From Deltaproteobacteria bacterium (GTDB taxonomy: Bacteria; Desulfobacterota; GWC2-55-46): a stretch of 64,000 nucleotides of DNA. The notes beneath the pieces are model-generated. The model was not told where the DNA came from. It saw nothing but the letters and a program-made list of their open reading frames with translations, and did not search any database. The position numbers and the translations under genes are program-made. Where the stretch lies: positions 124,001-188,000 of the forward strand of contig JACRNL010000001.1 of the NCBI GenBank assembly GCA_016234935.1, in the 5' to 3' direction. Positions 15,699 through 23,257 of this stretch are shown here, piece after piece; position 1 is the stretch's first letter; every line of letters starts with the position of its first letter.

Positions 15699-16703
15699 TC
15701 ACCTGCTCCACTTGCTCGGAATGCCCGCGCCGAGGATGAAGCTTACCTTCCTTGCCTCTTCCTCCCTGATGGGCCTGCCTGTGAAGTGGATGAAGACGTC
15801 TTCAAGGGTCTGCTGTTTCAAGAGCACCTTTGAAACGAGCGCGCCCATGTTTTTAAGGCCGCCAATCAGCATGGGGATGGCCTCGGCGCCGTTGTCGGCG
15901 GACACGACGAGGTCGTTGCCCTTTACAACGCATGAGGTTATGCCCGTCTGGCCGCTAACCCAATTGACGGCCTTTTCCATGTCAATAACTGTTACGCTCA
16001 GCTCTACCACGTCCTTTTGCGGTATCTGGCGTTTGAGGCCGGGAACGGTGTCAAGAGCGACTATCTTGCCGTAGTCAATAATCGCCACGTGGTTGCAGAG
16101 CGACTCGGCCTCGTCCATGTAATGCGTTGTAAGGAGTATCGTCAGCGTGTCGGAGGCGCGGAACTTTTCAAGTAGTTCCCAGACCACGCGCCTTGACTGC
16201 GGGTCAAGGCCGATGGTAGGCTCGTCGAGGATAAGCACCTGCGGTTTATGCACGAGGCCGCGCGCTATCTCAAGCCGCCTTCTCATGCCGCCGGAATATG
16301 TCGCCACGAGGTCATCCGCCCTGTCCTTCAGGCCGACCATCGAGAGGAGTTCGTCGATCCTCTCCTGCCTGTCTCTGCGCGCCATGCCGTAGAACCTCGC
16401 GTAGATGTCAAGCCCCTCCCTTCCGGTCAGGTCAAGGTCGCTCGTCATGGCCTGCGGCACCACGCCGATCATCTTCCTTATGAGCGCGCTGTCCTTAACG
16501 ACGTCAAGGCCCATTATCGCGGCGGTTCCGGCGGTGGGTTTCAGGAGCGTCGTGAGTATTCTTATAAGCGTGGTCTTGCCCGCGCCGTTTGGCCCTAAAA
16601 GGCCGAAGAAGTCCCCTTCCTCTATGGCAAGGTCAATGCCGCCAAGCGCGGCAAGCGTGCCGTAGACCTTTGTCAGGCTTGATATTTTTATTGCGGTTGT
16701 CAT
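15699..16703 (-). CDS. ABC transporter ATP-binding protein (DrrA-like)
   Basis: The start is placed at 16703 (MTTAIKISSLTKVYG), where the conserved domain begins; upstream in-frame codons lack support. The 334-residue protein shows Walker A GPNGAGKTTL, the signature YSGGMRRRLEIARG, Walker B VLILDEPTIGLDP and the H-loop LLTTHYMDEAE. A C-terminal extension ends in EDVFIHFTGR, typical of daunorubicin-resistance-type exporters. It pairs with the ABC-2 permease at 13293-14414. It is divergent from the cobalamin operon. Confidence 0.9.
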   Translation of the reverse strand: MTTAIKISSLTKVYGTLAALGGIDLAIEEGDFFGLLGPNGAGKTTLIRILTTLLKPTAGTAAIMGLDVVKDSALIRKMIGVVPQAMTSDLDLTGREGLDIYARFYGMARRDRQERIDELLSMVGLKDRADDLVATYSGGMRRRLEIARGLVHKPQVLILDEPTIGLDPQSRRVVWELLEKFRASDTLTILLTTHYMDEAESLCNHVAIIDYGKIVALDTVPGLKRQIPQKDVVELSVTVIDMEKAVNWVSGQTGITSCVVKGNDLVVSADNGAEAIPMLIGGLKNMGALVSKVLLKQQTLEDVFIHFTGRPIREEEARKVSFILGAGIPSKWSR

Positions 16704-16807
16704 ATTGAGGGATTGTTCATGACCCTTTAAAATATAGCACAGCGCGGCGTGATTGGTAAGTGGATTTACATTCCTTACAAAGCAGCCCTTGCGCGGCAAA
16801 AATTAGC

Positions 16808-16836
16808 TTGACTCATTTCCTTTGAAACTGTTAGAT
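16808..16836 (+). promoter_or_regulatory. Promoter of the cobalamin operon
   Basis: TTGACT (16808-16813) and TTAGAT (16831-16836) are 17 bp apart. The start of transcription would fall at about 16843, right at the first riboswitch helix. Confidence 0.65.
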
Positions 16837-16839
16837 TAC

Positions 16840-17024
16840 CCTTGAAGCCGGGTGCCCTGTTTTTTTATCAATGGGGCTAAAAGGGAATCCCGTAGAAACG
16901 GGAGCTGCCCCGCAACTGTGAGCGGTGACGAAATCTTTACTTTAGCCACTGGCCTTTAATGGCCGGGAAGGAAAAGAGAGTAGGATGACCCGCAAGCCAG
17001 GAGACCTGCCCGGCAAGCTTCAAG
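16840..17024 (+). promoter_or_regulatory. Cobalamin riboswitch
   Basis: The consensus elements occur in order: GGGTGCCCTG, AAAAGGGAATCCCG, GGAGCTGCCCCGCAACTGTGA, GCCACTGG, GGGAAGG, then ATGACCCGCAAGCCAGGAGACCTGCC. The closing helix pairs CTTGAAG plus CCGGG at the 5' end with CCCGG and CTTCAAG at the 3' end. Adenosylcobalamin binding should repress the B12 genes that follow. Confidence 0.95.
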
Positions 17025-17043
17025 GCGGAGTCCGTCACGGACT
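17024..17043. repeat. GGAGTCCGTCACGGACT repeat in the riboswitch leader
   Basis: This palindrome (AGTCCG/CGGACT) directly abuts the aptamer's 3' end. The same unit occurs twice, in tandem and in frame, within cobU (17974-18010). Confidence 0.8.
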
Positions 17044-17134
17044 TTGGCATTATTTTGACCTTCCGAGGGAGAAGGTCTGATTCCACAGGGTATAATGCGG
17101 CGGAGTTATTAAAAATAACCGCTTGCGTCTTTAT

Positions 17135-17178
17135 AAACCCATCCCTATTCAAGAAAACAGGGGTGGGTTTTTTATTTT
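17135..17178 (+). terminator. Expression-platform hairpin of the cobalamin riboswitch
   Basis: Arms AAACCCATCCCT (17135-17146) and AGGGGTGGGTTT (17159-17170) are followed by TTTATTTTT, a rho-independent terminator. The 3' arm also contains the only purine-rich Shine-Dalgarno candidate for cobO, whose ATG is at 17180. The same hairpin could therefore block both transcription and translation. Confidence 0.85.
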
Positions 17179-17179
17179 T

Positions 17180-17716
17180 ATGAAAAAAAAGGGGCTCATA
17201 CACATATACACCGGTGACGGCAAGGGCAAGACCAGCGCGGCCCTTGGCCTCGCGATGCGCGCGGCGGGCAGCGGCAGAAAGGTCTTTTTCGTCCAGTTTT
17301 TCAAGGAAGACGCCGCGCCCTCAGGGGAAAAGGCCTTCCTGGGCGGCGTCAAATCAACCATTGAGATGCTGCGCTCCAACTGCCGCCATCCCATATTCAC
17401 GAGGTCAAAGACGGACCTTCAAAAGGTGCAAAGCTCCGTCTCCGTGACATTCGCCGAGGTGAAAAAGCGCGTTAAGGAAGGCATGGTTGACCTTCTCGTC
17501 CTTGACGAGGTCATGGCCGCCGTCAACGGCGGCTGGCTCAGCGTGAAAGAGCTTCTTGATTTCCTTGAAACGAGACCGGCGCACATCGAGGTCGTCCTTA
17601 CCGGAAGAAGCGCCCCCATGGAGCTCGTAAAGACAGCCGACTATGTGACGGAGATGCTCAAGATAAAGCACCCGTTCGACAACGGCGTAGGCGCAAGGCA
17701 AGGGATAGAATATTGA
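17180..17716 (+). CDS. cobO: Cob(I)yrinic acid a,c-diamide adenosyltransferase
   Basis: CobO/BtuR adds the 5'-deoxyadenosyl ligand to corrinoids. The 178-residue protein starts at ATG 17180 with KKGLIHIYTGDGKGKTSAALGLA, a P-loop typical of CobA/BtuR. It then has VFFVQFFKED and a Walker-B-like LLVLDEVMAAV, with ARQGIEY at the C-terminus. The frame is open upstream into the terminator hairpin, but the conserved sequence begins at 17180. It is the first gene of the riboswitch-controlled B12 operon and overlaps cobU (TTGA). Confidence 0.93.
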   Translation: MKKKGLIHIYTGDGKGKTSAALGLAMRAAGSGRKVFFVQFFKEDAAPSGEKAFLGGVKSTIEMLRSNCRHPIFTRSKTDLQKVQSSVSVTFAEVKKRVKEGMVDLLVLDEVMAAVNGGWLSVKELLDFLETRPAHIEVVLTGRSAPMELVKTADYVTEMLKIKHPFDNGVGARQGIEY

Positions 17717-18294
17717 ACGGCTTCACCTTTATATTCGGCGGGGCCAGAAGCGGCAAGAGCGCCTTCGCGCTCAGCCTTGCCGATTCAATGCCTGAGAAAA
17801 AACGTATCTACGTCGCAACGGCAAAGGCCATTGACCTTTCCCCGCTTAAAACATGCGAGGACAAGGAAATGGCGGAGCGCATACGCCTTCATAAAAACGC
17901 GCGCGGGCCCGAGTGGCAGACCGTTGAAGAACCCATTGACATAGCCCCTCATGTCAGGGCGGCAGGCCCTGAAGCGGAGTCCGTCACGGACACGGAGTCC
18001 GTCACGGACTGCGTTGTCCTCTTTGACTGCCTGACGCTATGGCTTTCCAACCTCATGGAGGCCGGCCTGAGCGACGACGCGATACTCGCAAAGGCCTCTG
18101 CCTTCGCGTCGGCATGCAAGGGGTCAAGCTCGAAGATCATCGCCGTGTCCAACGAAGTAGGGCTGTCCATCGTCCCGGAAAACGCCTTGGCAAGGAGGTT
18201 TCGCGACCTTGCGGGAATGGTCAACCGGATAACGGCAAAGGCCGCCTCGGAGGTTTTTTTCATTGCCGCCGGGTTGCCGCTTAAACTTAAATAA
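17713..18294 (+). CDS. cobU: Adenosylcobinamide kinase/guanylyltransferase, with 18-nt repeat insert
   Basis: CobU phosphorylates and then guanylylates adenosylcobinamide in nucleotide-loop assembly. It starts with TTG at 17713, overlapping the cobO stop. The 193 residues show the P-loop FIFGGARSGKSAFALSLA, IYVATAKA, RIRLHKNARGPEW, and later VLFDCLTLWLSNLM, IIAVSNEVGLSIVPEN and FRDLAGMVNR. Residues about 88-99 (ESVTDTESVTD) are encoded by two tandem copies of an 18-nt palindromic unit (17974-18010). They sit in a surface loop before the VLFDCLT strand, where the protein is longer than usual. Confidence 0.92.
   Translation: MNGFTFIFGGARSGKSAFALSLADSMPEKKRIYVATAKAIDLSPLKTCEDKEMAERIRLHKNARGPEWQTVEEPIDIAPHVRAAGPEAESVTDTESVTDCVVLFDCLTLWLSNLMEAGLSDDAILAKASAFASACKGSSSKIIAVSNEVGLSIVPENALARRFRDLAGMVNRITAKAASEVFFIAAGLPLKLK
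17974..18010. repeat. Tandem 18-nt palindromic repeat in cobU
   Basis: Two head-to-tail units of CGGAGTCCGTCACGGAC (18-nt period) keep the frame and encode ESVTD twice. A further palindrome, CAGGGC-GGCAG-GCCCTG, lies just upstream at 17954-17971. A third unit occurs in the operon's own riboswitch leader (17024-17043). Confidence 0.9.
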
Positions 18295-18315
18295 TCCGTC
18301 CTATGGAGCAAAAAG

Positions 18316-19377
18316 ATGTCCAAGCTTGACGAAGCGTTAAAAGAGATAAAACCGGTCAATCCGGAATTAATGGCCGGCGCGCAGCAGAGACTCGACTGCC
18401 TCACGAAACCAAAGGACAGCCTCGGCAGGCTTGAGGAGTTCGCGCGGCGCATGGTCGCCATCACCGGCCAGATGCGGCCCGCCGTAAGGAAACGCATCAT
18501 ATTCACCTTTGCCGCGGACCACGGCGTGGCGGATGAAGGCGTATCCGCCTTTCCCAAAGAGGTCACGCGGCAGATGGTCTTAAACTTCCTCGGCGGCGGC
18601 GCGGGCATAAACGTCCTTGCAAGGCACGCCGGGGCCGAGGTCAAGGTCATAGACATAGGCGTTGACCACGAATTCGACGAGGCCGACGGGCTGATAAGGA
18701 TGAAGGTCGTAAATGGGACGGCGAACATGCGAAAAGGCCCTGCCATGACGCGTGAAGAGGCGGAAAAATGCATCGAGGCCGGCATCTCCCTTGCCCGCGA
18801 GCACGCGGGCCCCGGCGTCATATTCGGAACCGGAGAAATGGGAATTGCGAACACCACGCCGGCAAGCGCGATGGTGTCGGCCTTTACGGGCGCGAGCGTT
18901 GAAGATGTCACCGGACGCGGCACCGGCATTGACGACAGGACATATGAAACCAAGTTAGCGGTCATAAAAGACGCGCTCAAGATGAACCGGCCCGACGCCT
19001 CAGACCCGCTCGGCGTCCTCGCGAAGGTCGGCGGCGCGGAGATAGCAGGCATAGCCGGGCTTATTATCGGCGCGTCTGCGATGCGGACGCCGATTGTGGT
19101 GGACGGCTTCATCTCAACCGCCGGCGCGCTCTGCGCGTACCGGATGAACCCGGCGGTCAAGGACTACATCTTCGCCTCGCACAACTCCGTTGAAAAGGGG
19201 CACCGGATAATGCTTGAGAGCATGGGGCTTGACCCGATATTGGATTTAAACCTGCGTCTCGGAGAGGGCACCGGCGCGGCCCTTGCCATGACCATTATCG
19301 AAGCGGGCGTCAAGATATACAATGAAATGGCCACGTTCGGCGAGGCCGGGGTGTCGGAGGAAAAAGGGCAGCGATAA
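18316..19377 (+). CDS. cobT: Nicotinate-nucleotide--dimethylbenzimidazole phosphoribosyltransferase
   Basis: CobT activates the lower-ligand base to its alpha-riboside phosphate. The 353-residue protein has [65 protein letters not shown] and [11 protein letters not shown], and ends in [10 protein letters not shown]. All are family hallmarks and length is normal. It lies 21 bp after cobU. With a probable 5-hydroxybenzimidazole synthase at the end of the operon, its natural base may be 5-hydroxybenzimidazole or a methylated derivative (inference). Confidence 0.95.
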   Translation: MSKLDEALKEIKPVNPELMAGAQQRLDCLTKPKDSLGRLEEFARRMVAITGQMRPAVRKRIIFTFAADHGVADEGVSAFPKEVTRQMVLNFLGGGAGINVLARHAGAEVKVIDIGVDHEFDEADGLIRMKVVNGTANMRKGPAMTREEAEKCIEAGISLAREHAGPGVIFGTGEMGIANTTPASAMVSAFTGASVEDVTGRGTGIDDRTYETKLAVIKDALKMNRPDASDPLGVLAKVGGAEIAGIAGLIIGASAMRTPIVVDGFISTAGALCAYRMNPAVKDYIFASHNSVEKGHRIMLESMGLDPILDLNLRLGEGTGAALAMTIIEAGVKIYNEMATFGEAGVSEEKGQR

Positions 19378-19421
19378 CCGGCAATGCTTTCCCTTACGCC
19401 TCTTAATCTGACGAAAAGGCC

Positions 19422-20192
19422 ATGCAAAAAACCATGAAGCGCGCGATACTCGCCTTGCAGTTTTTGACTGTATTCTCGGTTAAAAAAGATTTACAATTCA
19501 ATAAGGGAGAACTAAAAGGCGCGATGGCCTTTTTTCCGCTGGCCGGGGCCGTGCAGGGGCTTATCCTCGCCGCGGCTGAATACGCGTTCTCATCCTTTTT
19601 TTCGGCTGGAATATCCGCCGCGCTCATCGTCCTCATATTAGCCCTTACGAACGGGGCATTGCACCTTGACGGCTTCGCGGATACGGTAGACGGCCTTGCG
19701 GGAGGCAGGTCGCCGGAAGACCGCCTGCGGATAATGCGCGACAGCGCAATCGGCGCGGTGGGCGTCGTATTTCTCGTGCTGATACTGCTTTTGAAGTATC
19801 TCGCGATAAAAGAACTGCCTGACGGAGTAAAATACGCCGCGATATTTTTGTTCCCTGTGGCGGGACGCTGGGCAATGGTCCCGATGGCCTGCTGGTCAGG
19901 CTATGCGAGAAAAGAAGACGGACTCGGCAACGCATTTACGGGCAACTCATACCGAGCCCTTTTCATCGCGACCGCCATAACGGCTGCCTTTTCGTTTTTT
20001 TTACTCGGCGCGTATTCGCTTGTCATCCTTGCCGGGCTTGCCGCCGTTGTTTATCTGTTCACCGTTTTTTTTAAAAACAGGCTCGGCGGCGTAACGGGCG
20101 ACGTATTCGGTTTTCAGAATGAATGCGCCGAGGTCATCTTCCTTCTGATGATTCTTGCGTCGGAGGGTTTTCGCCGTAAGGGGGGTTTTTAA
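19422..20192 (+). CDS. cobS: Adenosylcobinamide-GDP ribazoletransferase (cobalamin synthase)
   Basis: CobS is the inner-membrane enzyme that joins adenosylcobinamide-GDP to alpha-ribazole(-phosphate). The 256-residue protein has several hydrophobic segments and the catalytic DGFADTVDGLAGGRSPEDRLRIMRDS-type loop, with aspartates near residues 80-90. It also has FPVAGRWAM, and RLGGVTGDVFGFQNECAEV near the C-terminus. Length is normal. The start lies 44 bp after cobT; the stop is 1 nt before cobC, so they are coupled. Confidence 0.93.
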   Translation: MQKTMKRAILALQFLTVFSVKKDLQFNKGELKGAMAFFPLAGAVQGLILAAAEYAFSSFFSAGISAALIVLILALTNGALHLDGFADTVDGLAGGRSPEDRLRIMRDSAIGAVGVVFLVLILLLKYLAIKELPDGVKYAAIFLFPVAGRWAMVPMACWSGYARKEDGLGNAFTGNSYRALFIATAITAAFSFFLLGAYSLVILAGLAAVVYLFTVFFKNRLGGVTGDVFGFQNECAEVIFLLMILASEGFRRKGGF

Positions 20193-20193
20193 G

Positions 20194-20829
20194 ATGCGGT
20201 CTGCAAGGATTTACATTATGCGCCACGGACAGGTGGCAAACCACACAGAGATGCGCTACAACGGCCACCACGACGTTGACATAACAGACCTTGGCGTTTT
20301 GCAGATGCGAAGGCTCGCGGAGTTTTTCTCGAATATCCCGGTAAAGGCCGTCTATTCAAGCGACCTCACGAGGGCGGCAAAGGGGGCGGAGATAATCTCG
20401 TCAAGCCTCGGCCTCGGGTTCACAAAGGTTAACGCCTTGCGCGAACTTCACCTCGGCAGGTGGGAAGGGCTTACGCGGGGTGAGGCCGTAGCAAGGTTTC
20501 CTGAGGACGAAGGTTTCAGCTTCAGGGACCTCGGCACGGGCAAGGTCGAAGGCGGCGAGAGTCTGCCGGATCTAAGCGCGCGCGTGATGCCCGCAGTGCG
20601 TGATATCATCGAACGCCACAGGAATGAAACCGCCTGCATAGTCGCGCACGGCGGCGTGAACAGAGTGATACTGAGCGACGCGATGGGCCTGCCGCTTGAA
20701 AACTTCTTCAGGATTGAACAGGACTATGGATGCGTCAATGCCATAGATTATTTCGACGACGGCGTAAAGGTGGTCAAGCTCCTTAACGGCGGGCCGAACC
20801 AGGAGATGCAGGCCACACGGCTGTATTGA
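20194..20829 (+). CDS. cobC: Alpha-ribazole phosphatase / histidine phosphatase
   Basis: The start is set at 20194 because a TAAGGGGGG run precedes it and the phosphatase fold begins RIYIMRHGQ. The 211-residue protein has the RHG catalytic motif, a DLTRAAKGAEI segment, RELHLGRWEGLT and ACIVAHGGVNR. It belongs to the phosphoglycerate-mutase-like superfamily. Placed directly after cobS, it most likely removes the phosphate from alpha-ribazole-5'-phosphate or adenosylcobalamin-5'-phosphate. Another phosphatase substrate cannot be excluded from sequence alone. Confidence 0.85.
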   Translation: MRSARIYIMRHGQVANHTEMRYNGHHDVDITDLGVLQMRRLAEFFSNIPVKAVYSSDLTRAAKGAEIISSSLGLGFTKVNALRELHLGRWEGLTRGEAVARFPEDEGFSFRDLGTGKVEGGESLPDLSARVMPAVRDIIERHRNETACIVAHGGVNRVILSDAMGLPLENFFRIEQDYGCVNAIDYFDDGVKVVKLLNGGPNQEMQATRLY

Positions 20830-20841
20830 GGCCGGATAGAG

Positions 20842-22257
20842 ATGAAACTTAGCGCGAAACCAACTCTGAGGCGCGCCTTTGTCATTGCCGCGACCGGAAG
20901 CGGCGCGGGCAAGACGACCGTCACGCTCGGCTTGATGGAGGCCATGAGGAAACAGGGCCTTATCGTCCAGCCCTTTAAAGCGGGGCCTGACTACATTGAC
21001 CCCGGCTTTCACCGCGCCGTGGTTAAGAGGCCGTCATACAACCTCGACACGTGGATGATGGGCCCCCAGGGCGTAAAAAGAAGTTTCAGCGTCTATTCAA
21101 AGGGCGCAGAGGTCGCGGTTGTCGAAGGCGCAATGGGGCTTTTTGACGGCAGGGACGGCATCAGCGAAGAAGGCTCCACCGGCCATCTGGCAAAGACGCT
21201 CAGCCTGCCGGTCCTGCTTGTGGTCAACGCCGAAAAAACGGCGCGAAGCGTCGCGGCCATTGTAAAAGGGTTTGAGAATTTCGACCCCGGCGTAAAGGTC
21301 AAGTGGGTTATTTTTAATAAAGTCGGCAGCCGGAGGCATTTCAAGATACTCAGTGACGCCGTAGCGGAAAATTCAAAGGCCCGCGTCATCGGGTATCTCC
21401 CAAAGGACGGCGCGCTCAGCGTCCCTTCGCGCCATCTGGGGCTTGTCATTCAAAAGGATATCAACGGACAGACATGGAAGGGATTCTTAAAAAAACTCTC
21501 CTGGGCCGTTGAAACCAACATCAACCTCAAAGGTTTTTTAAAATCATTGCCTGCGGCAAAAACCGAAGGCTTTAAAGAGCAGGGGCTGACCGCCGCCAAA
21601 AGTCCGGCAACAAGGATAGCCGTCGCATTAGACAGGGCATTTTGTTTTTACTACGAGGAAAACCTTGACATGCTCAGGCGCGCCGGCGGGGAATGCGTTT
21701 TTTTCAGCCCGCTAAAAGACAAACGGCTTCCATGCCGCACATCCGGCATATATCTCGGCGGCGGATACCCGGAGCTGTATGCGGGCAGACTTGCGGCAAA
21801 CTCGCCGATGCGCGCCCAAATAAAGGCGGCATCTTCTCAAGGCATGCCGGTCTACGCCGAGTGCGGCGGGCTGATGTATCTTTCGCGGATTTTAAAAACC
21901 ATTGACGGCAAAGGACACGCTATGGCCGGCGTGTTCCCGTGGACTGCAAAGATGCTGAAAAAGAGAAAGGCGATTGGATACAGAGAGATTACCGTTCGCG
22001 GCCAATGTCCTTTTCTTAAAAAGGGCTCAGTGTTAAAAGGTCATGAGTTCCATTATTCAGAAATGGGCGGAGCGGCTGACCCGGAAGTCAGACCGGTCTA
22101 CGCCTTTAAATGCCCTGACACGGGCAAAATGGTTCACGAAGGATTCATGAAGGCAAGCACGCTTGCGAGCTACGTTCACGTGCATTTCGCTTCCAATCCC
22201 GCCTTTGCTTCGGGGTTTGTAAAAAAATGTCTGGAATTCGCGTCGCAAAAAAACTAA
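20842..22257 (+). CDS. cbiA: Cobyrinic acid a,c-diamide synthase
   Basis: CbiA/CobB amidates the a and c carboxyls of cobyrinate using glutamine and ATP. The 471-residue protein has an N-terminal dethiobiotin-synthetase-like P-loop (AATGSGAGKTTVTLGLMEA), then PFKAGPDYIDPGFH and VVEGAMGLFDG. A C-terminal class I glutaminase domain has YLGGGYPELYA and nucleophile Cys in YAECGGLMYLSR. Length is normal. Neighbours are cobC 12 bp upstream and an epimerase gene 13 bp downstream. Other corrin-ring amidation genes (cbiP, cbiB) are not in the window. Confidence 0.94.
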   Translation: MKLSAKPTLRRAFVIAATGSGAGKTTVTLGLMEAMRKQGLIVQPFKAGPDYIDPGFHRAVVKRPSYNLDTWMMGPQGVKRSFSVYSKGAEVAVVEGAMGLFDGRDGISEEGSTGHLAKTLSLPVLLVVNAEKTARSVAAIVKGFENFDPGVKVKWVIFNKVGSRRHFKILSDAVAENSKARVIGYLPKDGALSVPSRHLGLVIQKDINGQTWKGFLKKLSWAVETNINLKGFLKSLPAAKTEGFKEQGLTAAKSPATRIAVALDRAFCFYYEENLDMLRRAGGECVFFSPLKDKRLPCRTSGIYLGGGYPELYAGRLAANSPMRAQIKAASSQGMPVYAECGGLMYLSRILKTIDGKGHAMAGVFPWTAKMLKKRKAIGYREITVRGQCPFLKKGSVLKGHEFHYSEMGGAADPEVRPVYAFKCPDTGKMVHEGFMKASTLASYVHVHFASNPAFASGFVKKCLEFASQKN

Positions 22258-22270
22258 AGGCGGGCTGAAG

Positions 22271-23257
22271 ATGAAGATACTTGTGACGGGCGGGGCCGGG
22301 TTCATAGGTTCCAATGTCGTAGACGCTTACATAAACGCCGGACATGAGGTGCTTATCGCCGACAACCTGTCGTCCGGCAAGCCGGAGAACATAAATCCAA
22401 AGGCCAAGTTTTACAGAATAGACATACGCTCAGAGGAAATCCGGCGCCTTATCGCGTCTTCGATGCCGGACGTGATAAACCACCACGCGGCGCAGATATC
22501 GGTGCCTGCGTCCGTCGGCGACCCCATCTTCGACGCGGGCGTGAACATCATCGGCCTTCTTTACATCCTTGAAGCGGCCAGGAACGCCGGGGTAAAAAAA
22601 GTAATCTTCGTCTCCAGCGGCGGCACAATCTACGGCGACGCGGACAAGCTTCCAACGCCGGAGACCTATCCGGCCAGACCGGTCTCTCCATACGCCATAG
22701 GCAAGTATACAGGTGAAAATTACCTGCGCTTTTACGGCAAGCAGTACGGCCTCGACTACACGGTCCTGCGCTACGCGAACATCTACGGCCCGCGTCAGGT
22801 GCCCTACGCCGAGGCCGGCGTTGCCGCCATATTCATGGACAGGCTCCTTTCGAAAAAGCCCTGCCGGCTGAACCGCTACCCTGAAGAGCCCAGAGGCATG
22901 GTGAGGGACTACTGCTACATAGGCGACGTCGCGAGGGCAAATATCCTGGCGCTTACAAAAGGGACAAATGAAATTCTGAACATAGGCACCGGCATCGGAA
23001 CATATACAATCGACCTTTTTAACGCAATTTTCGAATCTCTAAAGAGGAACTTCCCCGAACTGCCGGATGAACTAAAAGCGCCGCAAATGATGCCCGCGAG
23101 GCCGGGTGACATGAAGATGGGCTGCATTGACTCAAGAAAGGCTGAAAAGACGCTTGGCTGGAGGCCGGAGGTTGACCTTAAAACCGGCATTGAACTGACC
23201 GTCAAATGGCGTCTTGCCGTAAACGGCAAAAAAGCCACAAAGGGAGAAAACAGATAA
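22271..23257 (+). CDS. NAD-dependent epimerase/dehydratase (GalE-like)
   Basis: The 328-residue extended short-chain dehydrogenase binds NAD through VTGGAGFIGSNVVD. It carries the catalytic SPYAIGKYTGENYLRFY (YxxxK) with a preceding VSSGGTIYGD. The product is closest to UDP-glucose 4-epimerases, which act in sugar nucleotide synthesis. It is inside the B12 operon, with a 1-nt overlap to the following ThiC-like gene (TAATG). I know of no step of cobalamin synthesis needing a sugar epimerase, so it may be an incidental passenger. Substrate is not predictable from the motifs. Confidence 0.85.
   Translation: MKILVTGGAGFIGSNVVDAYINAGHEVLIADNLSSGKPENINPKAKFYRIDIRSEEIRRLIASSMPDVINHHAAQISVPASVGDPIFDAGVNIIGLLYILEAARNAGVKKVIFVSSGGTIYGDADKLPTPETYPARPVSPYAIGKYTGENYLRFYGKQYGLDYTVLRYANIYGPRQVPYAEAGVAAIFMDRLLSKKPCRLNRYPEEPRGMVRDYCYIGDVARANILALTKGTNEILNIGTGIGTYTIDLFNAIFESLKRNFPELPDELKAPQMMPARPGDMKMGCIDSRKAEKTLGWRPEVDLKTGIELTVKWRLAVNGKKATKGENR

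Noticed and set aside
17123-17179. An earlier TTG start for cobO
   Set aside because: Those codons lie in the terminator hairpin and loop of the riboswitch, and the conserved protein begins at the ATG at 17180.
17949-19160. A 403-codon minus-strand frame across cobU and cobT
   Set aside because: It lies antisense to two recognisable B12 genes, with low-complexity Ser/Ala/Pro content. It is a shadow frame.
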